The translations under genes and the position numbers were made by a program. The notes under the pieces were generated by a model. It did not search any database. It was not told where the DNA came from and saw only the letters and a program-made list of their open reading frames with translations. A stretch of 23,201 nucleotides of DNA from the NCBI GenBank assembly GCA_047629975.1, contig JBLHUT010000019.1, positions 1 through 23,201 on the forward strand. The letters are read 5' to 3'. Shown piece by piece: positions 1-7,615 of this stretch (positions are counted from its first letter, which is position 1; each line of letters opens with the position of its first letter). The stretch is from JBLHUT01 sp047629975 (GTDB taxonomy: Bacteria > Pseudomonadota > Alphaproteobacteria > Rhodobacterales > Rhodobacteraceae).

Positions 1-778
1 AGTCGTGGACCGCCGCCTCGAACCCTTCCCCCGAAGGCGCAAAGGGACGCCCGCGCAAATAATCAAAAGTAGTCTCGTCAGGTGCGATCATCCCGCAACG
101 CCCGCCGCCCTCGATCGACAGGTTGCACAATGTCATCCGCCCCTCCATCGACAGCGCGCGCACGACAGGCCCTGCATATTCGATGGCATGGCCCCGCGCT
201 CCGTCCGCGCCCAGTTGCGCAATCCACGACAAGGCCAGATCTTTTGCGGTGACCGACGGCCCAAGCATGCCGGTGATCGTGATGCGCATGGTTTTCGGAC
301 GCTTTTGCCAAAGCGTCTGGGTGGCCAGAATATGTGCCACCTCGGTTGCCCCGACTCCAAAAGCCAAAGCACCGAACGCCCCGTGGGTCGAGGTATGACT
401 ATCGCCACAATTGATCATCAACCCCGGCAAGGTCAGCCCCTGCTCCGGCCCGATGACATGGACAATCCCCTGCCGCGGGTCGCGCAAACCAAAACAGCGG
501 ATGCCGTGGGCGGCGGTGTTTTCCTCAAGCGTTTCCATCATGCGGGTAATATCGGGCGACTGCACGGCGCGTCGTGTCGGGGCATAGTGGTCAACGACAC
601 CGAACGTCAGCTCGGGTCGCGCCACCGGCAGGCCCCGCTGGGCAATCTTTGCAAAAGCATGATGCGACCCTTCATGCACCAGATGCCGGTCCACCCACAA
701 AAGCGACGCACCGTCCTCGCGGCGGCGCACCTCGTGCGCGGACCACAGCTTGTCGAACAGGGTTGTCGGCGCGTTCAT
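1..778 (-). CDS. leuC: LeuC-like 3-isopropylmalate/alkylmalate dehydratase large subunit (3' end outside window)
   Basis: This gene enters from the left edge, and only its first 259 residues are visible (the family is usually about 465-470). The reading frame is open from the ATG at 778 to base 1. The N-terminal part is clearly LeuC: FDKLW near residue 8, DRHLVHE at 30-36, GPEQG at 110-114, CGDSHTSTHGAFGALAFG at 124-141, and MEGRMTLCN followed by APDETTF at 211-238. LeuC is a [4Fe-4S] aconitase-family lyase that works with LeuD; the cluster cysteines would lie beyond the window. Its start overlaps the stop of the GntR gene (ATGA, 775-778), so it is translationally coupled to a regulator. That is not typical of biosynthetic leuCD. 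I infer a catabolic paralogue acting on a substituted maleate or malate, working with the C-C lyase at 6723. The exact substrate is unknown. Confidence 0.9.
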   Translation of the reverse strand, partial: MNAPTTLFDKLWSAHEVRRREDGASLLWVDRHLVHEGSHHAFAKIAQRGLPVARPELTFGVVDHYAPTRRAVQSPDITRMMETLEENTAAHGIRCFGLRDPRQGIVHVIGPEQGLTLPGLMINCGDSHTSTHGAFGALAFGVGATEVAHILATQTLWQKRPKTMRITITGMLGPSVTAKDLALSWIAQLGADGARGHAIEYAGPVVRALSMEGRMTLCNLSIEGGGRCGMIAPDETTFDYLRGRPFAPSGEGFEAAVHD

Positions 779-1614
779 TGTGCCGCCTGCTGCGCGGCCG
801 GATCACCGATCACCGGCTCCCAATGGCGCGCATCCGCAAAACCGACCCTGTTGAGATCCATCTCGAGCCGGAAGATATCGGCACGGTAGAGCGCCGAGAG
901 GTATTCCACCCCGCGCCCCTGCTCGTCGCGCACCACACGCTTGAGCGACAAAAGCGCCGCACCCGCAGCAATATCAAGCGCCTCTGCCACATCAGGGGCG
1001 GCAAGCACCGCACTGACAGATTGATGTGCGCCCGTCACCCGCACGCCCGAACGTTCAAGCAACCGGAACAGCGGCGTCGTCGCAAGGTCGGCTTCGGTGT
1101 AACTGGCTGCGATCTCTTCGGGGACATAGGTCGTCAGATGCGAAAAGGGCCGCCCCTCGATCAGGCGCACGCGTACTGCCGTTTGCACCCTGCTGCCGCG
1201 CGGCAGCGCCATCGCCGAAGACACCGCTTCGGGGGCTGCACCGTAACTGAACGACAGCAGACGCGCCGTTGTCGCCTTCCCCATCTGCACCAACTGGGGA
1301 AGAAGCGTCGTAAAATCGGCAGACAGCGTTTCGCCTGCCCCCTGCTGCGGGCGCACAACAGTGCCCGAACCCACACGTTTTTCGATCAATCCGTCCGCAT
1401 CCAGCGCATCCAGCGCACGCCGGATCGTAACGCGCGACACCGCAAACATCACCGCAAGACGTTGCTCCGCAGGAAGGGTGCTGCCTTCGGGATAGGTGCC
1501 GTTCGACATCTCGTCACGCAACAAAAGGTAGACGCGCCGCGCCTTTGCCCCCTCGGGAAGTCCTGCTTTTTCGCGCAACGCCAACGGCCTCCCCCTCGAC
1601 AAAAAGTGATCCAC
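775..1614 (-). CDS. GntR-family transcriptional regulator, HutC subfamily (winged helix + UTRA)
   Basis: This is a ligand-responsive DNA-binding repressor of 279 residues, normal for HutC-type GntR proteins. The N-terminal winged helix spans about residues 24-88, with the GntR signature LPAEQRLAVMFAVSRVTIRRAL (given here only to mark residues 48-68) and the wing GSGTVV at 82-87. A UTRA effector domain follows at about 105-265. The chosen start is a GTG at 1614 behind a purine-rich GGGTGGGA stretch; TTG codons at 1584 or 1578, closer to a GGGGGAGG run, are alternatives. It overlaps the leuC-like gene by 4 bases and is divergent from the six-gene operon starting at 1752. The 52-bp dyad at 1688-1739 lies in the shared intergenic region and is its probable operator. 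The effector is presumably a pathway intermediate (inference). Confidence 0.92.
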   Translation of the reverse strand: MDHFLSRGRPLALREKAGLPEGAKARRVYLLLRDEMSNGTYPEGSTLPAEQRLAVMFAVSRVTIRRALDALDADGLIEKRVGSGTVVRPQQGAGETLSADFTTLLPQLVQMGKATTARLLSFSYGAAPEAVSSAMALPRGSRVQTAVRVRLIEGRPFSHLTTYVPEEIAASYTEADLATTPLFRLLERSGVRVTGAHQSVSAVLAAPDVAEALDIAAGAALLSLKRVVRDEQGRGVEYLSALYRADIFRLEMDLNRVGFADARHWEPVIGDPAAQQAAQ

Positions 1615-1687
1615 ACTGTTCCCACCCTAACGGGCCATCTTTCAAAAGCAACAAATGTATTTCCTATTTCCGTAATTATTTGACCTA

Positions 1688-1739
1688 TCCTGACTGTTTA
1701 ATCTGTATTACAAATAATACAGGATTTTACCTGTCAGGA
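1688..1739. promoter_or_regulatory. Nested inverted repeat: candidate operator for the HutC-type regulator, overlapping promoter and SD
   Basis: A perfect 8-bp inverted repeat, CTGTATTA (1703-1710) and TAATACAG (1715-1722), has a 4-bp spacer. It is framed by a perfect 7-bp repeat, TCCTGAC (1688-1694) and GTCAGGA (1733-1739), whose centre is only 1 bp away. The inner repeat has the GT...AC ends seen in many GntR sites. A TTGACC at 1680-1685 would make a -35 whose -10 (about 1703-1708, CTGTAT, weak) falls inside the inner arm, consistent with repression. The Shine-Dalgarno AGGAG (1736-1740) lies largely in the right outer arm. Operator function is inferred from this position between the regulator and its divergent operon. 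Confidence 0.65.
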
Positions 1740-1751
1740 GACCAAAACATA

Positions 1752-2327
1752 ATGCCAACGGTTGAGGTGCATATTCTCGAAGGCTACGCAGACGACGAGA
1801 AATCCCGTCTTGGACGCGCCCTGACCGACGCTGTACGCTTTGTCGTGCCAGCCCCGCCCGAAGCGGTGACCGTGATGATCCACGAGATGAAACCGGCTCA
1901 TTACATGCGCGGCGGCGCGCACCGGACCGGTGCGCCGGCCCTGCCCGATCCGTGCGCAATTGTGCGCCGCTATCTGAGTGCGCTGGAGGCACGGGACCTT
2001 GCGACAGCAAAATCCCTGCTGGCAGAGGGTTTTTTCATGATTTTTCCCGGCACGCCCCCGATGCACCGGCTTGAAGAATTGATCGAATGGGCCGCCCCTA
2101 GGTACCGTTTCGTGACCAAAACCTATGACGGGTTCGACGCCCTTCAGGGGCCACTGGGCGCGGTTGTCTACGCTTATGGAACCTTGTCGGGGCAATGGCC
2201 TGACGGCGCCGGCTTTTCGGACATCCGGTTTATCGACCGCTTCGAGTTGACCGATGCAAAAATCACCAGACAGGATGTCTGGAACGACATTGCCGAGGTC
2301 AAATCAAAAGGATTATCAAACACATGA
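1752..2327 (+). CDS. Tautomerase-like (4-oxalocrotonate family) domain fused to an NTF2/SnoaL-like domain
   Basis: The protein has 191 residues and two domains. Residues 1-57 look like a 4-oxalocrotonate tautomerase subunit: MPTVEVHILEGY puts Pro right after the initiator Met (the catalytic amino-terminal proline of the family), VTVMIHEM lies at 39-46, and GG at 54-55 is the usual C-terminal pair. Residues about 66-187 look like an NTF2/SnoaL-like fold, with YGTLSG at 142-147, IRFIDRFE at 158-165 and DVWND at 175-179. The ATG at 1752 is chosen because it places Pro second and has AGGAG 11 bases upstream. It is the first gene of the operon and overlaps the next gene (ATGA, 2324-2327). Tautomerases interconvert enol and keto acids, and NTF2-like domains can be isomerases or hydratases. 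The real reaction is unknown. Confidence 0.85.
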   Translation: MPTVEVHILEGYADDEKSRLGRALTDAVRFVVPAPPEAVTVMIHEMKPAHYMRGGAHRTGAPALPDPCAIVRRYLSALEARDLATAKSLLAEGFFMIFPGTPPMHRLEELIEWAAPRYRFVTKTYDGFDALQGPLGAVVYAYGTLSGQWPDGAGFSDIRFIDRFELTDAKITRQDVWNDIAEVKSKGLSNT

Positions 2328-4018
2328 CGCCCAAAATTGATCCGATCACTCTGGCCGTGCTGGCAGGCCGGATGGAACAGATTGCCGATGAAATGGACGC
2401 GACCCTGTTTCGGGCCGCCTTCAACCCGATCATTGCCGAGGCGCATGATGCCTCGCACGGGCTGTATCACGCAATCAGTGGCGACACATTGGTGCAGGGC
2501 AAAAGCGGTTTGCCAATTTTCGTCGGTGTGATGTCATTTGCCGTGAAGGCCGTGATCGACAAGGCCGCCGAGAACGGGGATCTGGCAGACGGCGACATCT
2601 ATATCTTCAACGACGCTCACATGGGCGGCACACATCTGTCGGATATGCGGCTGGTGCGGCCCTATTACCGCGACGGTCAACTGTTTTGCTATCTGGCGTC
2701 GGTGGGCCACTGGCACGATGTGGGTGGCGCGGTGCCGGGCAATTACAACCCTTCGGCAACCGATGCCTTTCAGGAGGCCTTTGTGCTGCCCCCTGTCAGG
2801 ATCGCGCGCGGGGGCGTGGTACAGACCGATATCATCGACATTCTGATGCGCAATACCCGCCTGCCGCAATCAGCGATGGGCGATCTGAACGGGCAGTTGG
2901 GGGCGCTTGACCTCGGGGTGCGGCGGCTTGATGAACTGCTTGATGAATACGGGCCCGAAACGGTTCAAACCGCGCTGGAGGCGTTGGGCAACCGCGCCGA
3001 GACCCTGATGCGTGCCGAACTGACCGCCCTGCCCGACGGGCGTTGGGAGGCGCAAGATTACCTTGATAACGACGGGATCACCGACGAGGCCCTGCCGATC
3101 CGCGTGGCCATCGAGATCAAGGGCGACACGATGGTGATGGATTTTGCCGGCACCGCGCCGCGCTGTGCGGGCCCCGTCAACATCGCACTTCCGACGGCTG
3201 TGGCCACGGCTTATGTCGCGATCAAGCACATCTTTCCAAGCCTGCCTGCCAATGCCGGTGTCATGCGCCCGATCGAGGTACGCATCCCCGAAGGATCGCT
3301 TCTGGCGGCCGAGTTTCCCGCCCCTGTCGGCGGATATACCGAAACGATCCTGCGGATGATCGACGTGATCTTTTCAGCCGCCTCCCAAGCCGCCCCCGAG
3401 CGCGTCGTGGCGAATGCTTACGGTACGATCAATGCCCTGTCGATTGCGGGCAAGCGGGCCAACGGCAGCCCTTGGGTGATGTTCAGCTTTTACGGCGGCG
3501 GGCATGGTGGATCGTTCACCGGCGACGGGTTGAACCACGGCAACGCACCGATTTCCACCGCCACGATCCCCCCGATGGAGATCCTCGAGGCGGCCTATCC
3601 GGTGATGTTCAAGCAATGGGCCCTGCGCCCCGACAGTGCCGGTGCGGGCACCCATCGCGGCGGGCTGGGTGCGGTCTACGAGATCGAACTGCTTGAGGAA
3701 AACGCGCAGGCCTTCTTGTTCGGGGAGCGCGGGCGACACGCTCCTCAAGGTGTCGTGGGCGGCGGCGAGGCGGCGCTCAATGTCTTTTCGTACGAACAGG
3801 ATGACGGGTGGCACAAACCGCCCCTTGCCTCGAAAATGCTGGGGATCAAACTGAAACGGGGGCAAAGCGTGCGGCTTGAGACGCCCGGCGGAGGCGGCTA
3901 CGGCCCTGCCAGCGAACGTGATCCGCAGTTGATTGCCCGCGATGTCGCCCTTGGATTGATCACATCCGACGAGGCCACGCGCCTGTACGGTACAACCTGG
4001 ACAGAGGTGGCCCGATGA
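2324..4018 (+). CDS. hyuB: Hydantoinase B/oxoprolinase family subunit (HyuB-like)
   Basis: This 564-residue protein has the normal length for a separate HyuB-type subunit. Family motifs visible are DPITLAVLAGRMEQIADEM near residue 6, FNDAHMGGTHLSD at about 90-102, the HWHDVGG metal-site region at about 128-134, a PG-rich segment just after it, and a C-terminal GGGGYG (ETPGGGGYGPA). In N-methylhydantoinase, acetone/acetophenone carboxylase, caprolactamase and 5-oxoprolinase, this subunit carries out the hydrolytic or carboxylating half-reaction on a substrate phosphorylated by the A subunit. It sits between the tautomerase fusion and the A subunit with 4-base overlaps on both sides, so an HyuA-HyuB complex in the cytosol is the natural reading. 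The substrate (cyclic amide, imide, lactam or ketone) cannot be told from sequence. No carboxylase gamma subunit is nearby, which favours an amide/imide hydrolase. Confidence 0.9.
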   Translation: MTPKIDPITLAVLAGRMEQIADEMDATLFRAAFNPIIAEAHDASHGLYHAISGDTLVQGKSGLPIFVGVMSFAVKAVIDKAAENGDLADGDIYIFNDAHMGGTHLSDMRLVRPYYRDGQLFCYLASVGHWHDVGGAVPGNYNPSATDAFQEAFVLPPVRIARGGVVQTDIIDILMRNTRLPQSAMGDLNGQLGALDLGVRRLDELLDEYGPETVQTALEALGNRAETLMRAELTALPDGRWEAQDYLDNDGITDEALPIRVAIEIKGDTMVMDFAGTAPRCAGPVNIALPTAVATAYVAIKHIFPSLPANAGVMRPIEVRIPEGSLLAAEFPAPVGGYTETILRMIDVIFSAASQAAPERVVANAYGTINALSIAGKRANGSPWVMFSFYGGGHGGSFTGDGLNHGNAPISTATIPPMEILEAAYPVMFKQWALRPDSAGAGTHRGGLGAVYEIELLEENAQAFLFGERGRHAPQGVVGGGEAALNVFSYEQDDGWHKPPLASKMLGIKLKRGQSVRLETPGGGGYGPASERDPQLIARDVALGLITSDEATRLYGTTWTEVAR

Positions 4019-6105
4019 CCCGATCGACCAGTGACACAAAGACCACCGGCACCAGAATGATCGGGGTTGACGTGGGCGGTACCTTTACGGATGTTTTCGT
4101 GCTGGACGAGGCTACGGGCACCGCATCGGTAGCCAAAGTGCCGACAACCCGTCCCGACCAGTCGGGCGGGTTTCTTGGCGGGATCGGCAAGCAGGTTGAC
4201 GACCTTTCAACGGTGTCGGTTGTCGTGCATGGCACAACCGCAGGCACCAACGCCCTGCTGGAGCGCAAGGGCGCAAAGGTCGGTATCATCACCACGCAAG
4301 GGTTGCGCGACGTGCTGGAAATGCGCCGCCGCGACCGTCCGCAGACGTGGGGCTTGCGCGGTGACTTCACCCCTGTCGTGCCCCGCGACCGCCGGCTTGA
4401 AGTGCCCGAGAGGACGCTGGCGGATGGCACCATCCGAGAGCCGGTCAACCTTGACGCGGTGCGCGCGGCCACTGAACAGTTGCGCGACATGGGCTGCACC
4501 GCGATTGCCGTGATGTTCGCAAATTCCTATGCCAACCCTGCCAACGAGGCCGCAGCCGTCGCCGTCATGCGCGCGATCTGGCCCACGGCGCATGTGTCTG
4601 CCTCTTCCGAGATCCTGCCGGAAATCCGCGAATACGAGCGGTTTTCGACCACGGCTCTGAATGCCTATTTGCAGCCCGAAGTCTCGGGATATCTTGATCG
4701 GCTGGAAACGGCCCTGAAGGGCGGCGGGTTCGGCGGCGAGTTCATGATCGTGCAATCCAACGGCGGTGTCATGGCGGTCGAGACAGCCTGCAAGCTTCCG
4801 GTGCGCACGGCGTTGTCCGGCCCTGCAGCAGGCGTGATCGCCGCGGCTTATATTGCCCGGTGCGCGGGCTTTGAGGATGTCATCACCGGCGACATGGGCG
4901 GGACCAGTTTCGATGTTTCACTGATTGCGGGCGGCACCTCGATGCTCAGCCCGCAGACCAGCATCGACTTCGGGATGGTCATCCGCTCTCCGATGATCGA
5001 AATCACGACAATCGGCGCGGGCGGCGGGTCTATCGCGTGGGTCGACAAGGGCGGATTGCTGAACATCGGGCCGCAAAGTGCCGGATCGGACCCCGGTCCG
5101 GTGGCCTACGGGTTGGGCAACACCCGCCCCACGGTGACGGATGCAAACGTCGTTCTGGGACGCATCGACCCGAACAGCCCGATTGGGGGCGCGCTGTCGC
5201 GGCTTGATGTCGAGGCCGCAACAACGGCAATCGACATCCACGTTGGCCAACCACTGGGTCTGAGCCCGCTTGCCGCCGCAGAGGCGATCCTGCGGGTGGC
5301 CAATTCGCGCATGGCAGGTGCCTTGCGACTGGTCAGTGTCGAGCGCGGATTTGACCCCAAAAGCTTTGCGTTCATGCCTTTCGGAGGCGGCGGCGCGCTA
5401 CATGCCTGTGCGATGCTGGCCGAAGTCGGCATCGGGCGGGCCATCGTGCCACGCTATCCCGGTGTGACCTCGGCGATGGGCTGTGTGATTGCCGACATGC
5501 GGCAGGATTTCGTACAAACCATAAATGCGATGGTCGACACGCTTGATGAACAGGCCTTGTGCCGTTTCATGCAAGACCACGTCGATCGCGGCACCACGAT
5601 GCTGGAGGCCGCACAAACACGGTTCGAGCGGCGCGAAATGCTGTTCGAGCTGGATATGGCGTATCTGGGGCAGACGCACACCGTTTCGGTGCCGCTGCCG
5701 GTCGAGGTCGCAGATGGCAAGGTCACCCCGCCCACCCGCGAACAGATATCAAAGGCCTTTGATACAGCCTATTTCGCAACCTACGGCAGGCTTTTGAAAA
5801 ACGGCACACGGCGCGTCATGAACCTGCGCAGTGCCGTGATCGGGCGCAGACCAAAGTTCGACCTGTCAACGCTTGCCCCCGACGGTGGCACCATCGAGGC
5901 CGCCCGAAAAGGCACACGGCAGGTGCATTTCGGGGACCAGTGGCACGACACGGCCATCTTCCGGCGGCTGGAGTTGCCAATCGGAGCCGTTATCAAAGGC
6001 CCCGCCATTCTGGAACAACCCGACACCACCGTGTTGATCGAACCCGGTCTGGCAGGGGAAATCGACAGGTTCGGAAACACGATCATCACGCGAGTGGAGC
6101 CGTAA
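4015..6105 (+). CDS. hyuA: Hydantoinase A/oxoprolinase family ATPase subunit (HyuA-like)
   Basis: This 696-residue protein is typical of HyuA-type subunits. It carries the ASKHA-type ATP-binding signatures: DVGGTFTD at 19-26, HGTT at 72-75, and GDMGGTSFD at 292-300. Also present are EYERFSTTALNAYLQP at about 206-221 and the FGGGGALHA segment further on. The family uses ATP to activate the ring carbonyl of a lactam, hydantoin or imide (or an enol in carboxylases) before the B subunit finishes the reaction. The start overlaps the hyuB-like stop (ATGA at 4015-4018). A later in-frame ATG (residue 15) directly before the IGVDVGGT strand is an alternative. The next gene starts at the very next base after its stop. 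Its specificity is unknown; the lyase and dehydratase partners suggest a product that is a dicarboxylate or half-amide. Confidence 0.92.
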   Translation: MTRSTSDTKTTGTRMIGVDVGGTFTDVFVLDEATGTASVAKVPTTRPDQSGGFLGGIGKQVDDLSTVSVVVHGTTAGTNALLERKGAKVGIITTQGLRDVLEMRRRDRPQTWGLRGDFTPVVPRDRRLEVPERTLADGTIREPVNLDAVRAATEQLRDMGCTAIAVMFANSYANPANEAAAVAVMRAIWPTAHVSASSEILPEIREYERFSTTALNAYLQPEVSGYLDRLETALKGGGFGGEFMIVQSNGGVMAVETACKLPVRTALSGPAAGVIAAAYIARCAGFEDVITGDMGGTSFDVSLIAGGTSMLSPQTSIDFGMVIRSPMIEITTIGAGGGSIAWVDKGGLLNIGPQSAGSDPGPVAYGLGNTRPTVTDANVVLGRIDPNSPIGGALSRLDVEAATTAIDIHVGQPLGLSPLAAAEAILRVANSRMAGALRLVSVERGFDPKSFAFMPFGGGGALHACAMLAEVGIGRAIVPRYPGVTSAMGCVIADMRQDFVQTINAMVDTLDEQALCRFMQDHVDRGTTMLEAAQTRFERREMLFELDMAYLGQTHTVSVPLPVEVADGKVTPPTREQISKAFDTAYFATYGRLLKNGTRRVMNLRSAVIGRRPKFDLSTLAPDGGTIEAARKGTRQVHFGDQWHDTAIFRRLELPIGAVIKGPAILEQPDTTVLIEPGLAGEIDRFGNTIITRVEP

Positions 6106-6726
6106 ATGAGCAAGATTACAACTTTGAACCCGGCGCGCACGGCCCTGTTGACGATTGATCTGCAAAACGATTTTTTGCACCCTGACGGGGCCTACGGGCG
6201 GGCGGGCCAAGGTGCCGACGCGATCACGGCCCTGCCGGCGCGTGTTGTGCCGGTGCGCGATGCACTGCGGGCAAAGGGCGGGACGTATGTGTCGGCCCAG
6301 TTCACGCTGGTGCCAGGGCCGCAGGGCGCACCGCTCATTGCCCCCCACCTCAAGGAGCTGCGCCCGTTTCTGACGACAGGCGACTTTGCACCGGGCGGCT
6401 TTGGTCACGCCCTTGTCGACGCGTTGCAGCCCGCGGATTATACCGTCGAGAAAGTGGCCTATTCCGCCTTTTACCAGACACGGCTGGAATACATCCTGCG
6501 CGCGCTGGGGATCGACACGCTGATTATCGGCGGGATCGTCACCAACGGCGGCGTGGCAAGCACCGTGCGCGACGCGCATCTGCGCAACATCGACACCGTG
6601 CTTTTGTCTGACGGCTGTGCCGCGTTTCGCGACGAGGTCCACGAGGCGACCCTGATTTCGCTGGGGTCTGTCACTGCGGTGATGACCTGCGCACAGGCCC
6701 GAACTTTGCTGGAGAGCGCACCATGA
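6106..6726 (+). CDS. Isochorismatase-fold hydrolase lacking the catalytic cysteine
   Basis: This is a 206-residue single-domain protein of the isochorismatase/cysteine-hydrolase superfamily. The family Asp is at 18 (LLTIDLQNDF) and the Lys at 116 (VEKVAYSAF). The loop that normally reads TN-x-C-V reads TNGGV here (146-150), so Gly149 replaces the nucleophilic cysteine. The only cysteines, at 171 and near the C-terminus, are not in that position. True isochorismatases (EntB/PhzD type) also lack the Cys and hydrolyse a vinyl ether without a covalent intermediate, so this may be an enol-ether or imidate-type hydrolase rather than an amidase. Its ATG directly abuts the HyuA-like stop, and its end overlaps the lyase start (6723-6726). 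The role is inferred; a non-catalytic protein is also possible. Confidence 0.88.
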   Translation: MSKITTLNPARTALLTIDLQNDFLHPDGAYGRAGQGADAITALPARVVPVRDALRAKGGTYVSAQFTLVPGPQGAPLIAPHLKELRPFLTTGDFAPGGFGHALVDALQPADYTVEKVAYSAFYQTRLEYILRALGIDTLIIGGIVTNGGVASTVRDAHLRNIDTVLLSDGCAAFRDEVHEATLISLGSVTAVMTCAQARTLLESAP

Positions 6727-7610
6727 CCCCGAAACCGAGCCTTGCCGCGCGCCTTGCACAAAAACAGATCCTTGTGGCGCCGGGCGTTTATGACGGGCTG
6801 ACCGCAACACTGGCCGCACAAGCCGGCTTTGAGGCGCTTTATCTGTCGGGGGCGGCGGTTGCCTATACCCGGCTGGGGCGACCCGACATCGGGCTGACCT
6901 CGGTGAGCGAGATGGCCGAGACCATGGCGCTTGTGGCAGACCGTGTCGATCTGCCCGTGATCATTGACGCCGATACCGGCTTTGGCAACGCGTTGAATGC
7001 CCAACGCACGATGCGCACCTACGAACGCGCCGGCGCCAGCGCGCTGCAAGTCGAGGATCAGACCTATCCCAAACGGTGCGGGCACCTGTCCGACAAATCC
7101 CTGATCTCCAAGGCCGAGATGGCGGGCAAGATCAGCGCCATGGCCGACACCCGCCGCGACGCCGCCACGCTGATTATCGCACGCACGGACGCCATCGCGG
7201 TCGAAGGCTTTGCCGCCGCCATTGATCGCGCGGGCGCCTACCTTGATGCGGGCGCCGACGTATTGTTCATCGAGGCCCCGCGCACCGGCGCGGAGCTTGC
7301 CGCGATCACAGCCGAATTCGGCGCCCGCGCACCGCTTTTGGCGAATATGGTCGAAGGGGGCGCGACCCCGATCCAATCCGCACAAGACCTTGAGCAGATC
7401 GGGTTCTCCATCGTGATCTTTCCGGGCGGCGTCGTTCGGGCGTTGGCGAAAACGGCTCAGGAGTACTACACCAGCCTACAGGCGAACGGCTCCAACAAAC
7501 CCTTCGCCGACCGGATGTTCGACTTTGACGGTCTGAACAGCCGGATCGGCACGCACGACATGCTTGCCACCGGTCGCCGGTTCGACGGCAGCGACACAGG
7601 CGGCAGGTAA
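6723..7610 (+). CDS. Isocitrate lyase/PEP mutase superfamily C-C lyase (2,3-dimethylmalate or methylisocitrate lyase-like)
   Basis: This 295-residue protein has the (beta/alpha)8 PEP mutase/ICL pattern: APGVYDGLTATLA at 19-31, the metal-binding DADTGFG at 82-88, the ED pair at 111-112, and KRCGH at 117-121. The KRCGH loop with its cysteine marks the lyase branch, because PEP mutases lack the catalytic Cys. Members cleave 2-methylisocitrate, 2,3-dimethylmalate or related alkylmalates to pyruvate or glyoxylate plus an acid; some are oxaloacetate decarboxylases. The genome context lacks prpC/prpD, which argues against the methylcitrate cycle. A leuC-like hydratase lies in the same locus, and that pair (alkylmaleate hydratase plus alkylmalate lyase) is known from nicotinate fermentation (DmdAB and dimethylmalate lyase). 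That parallel is inference. The start overlaps the upstream stop by 4 bases. Confidence 0.9.
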   Translation: MTPKPSLAARLAQKQILVAPGVYDGLTATLAAQAGFEALYLSGAAVAYTRLGRPDIGLTSVSEMAETMALVADRVDLPVIIDADTGFGNALNAQRTMRTYERAGASALQVEDQTYPKRCGHLSDKSLISKAEMAGKISAMADTRRDAATLIIARTDAIAVEGFAAAIDRAGAYLDAGADVLFIEAPRTGAELAAITAEFGARAPLLANMVEGGATPIQSAQDLEQIGFSIVIFPGGVVRALAKTAQEYYTSLQANGSNKPFADRMFDFDGLNSRIGTHDMLATGRRFDGSDTGGR

Positions 7611-7615
7611 ACCGG

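Noticed and set aside
5..1683. Two long plus-strand open frames (5-889 and 574-1683) opposite leuC and the GntR gene
   Set aside because: The antisense proteins are low-complexity and basic, while the minus-strand products have clear LeuC and GntR/UTRA motifs.
2324..6105. Hyu-like pair as acetone or acetophenone carboxylase
   Set aside because: No small gamma subunit or extra carboxylase subunits are nearby, and the partners are hydrolase and lyase genes. This is not excluded, just less likely.
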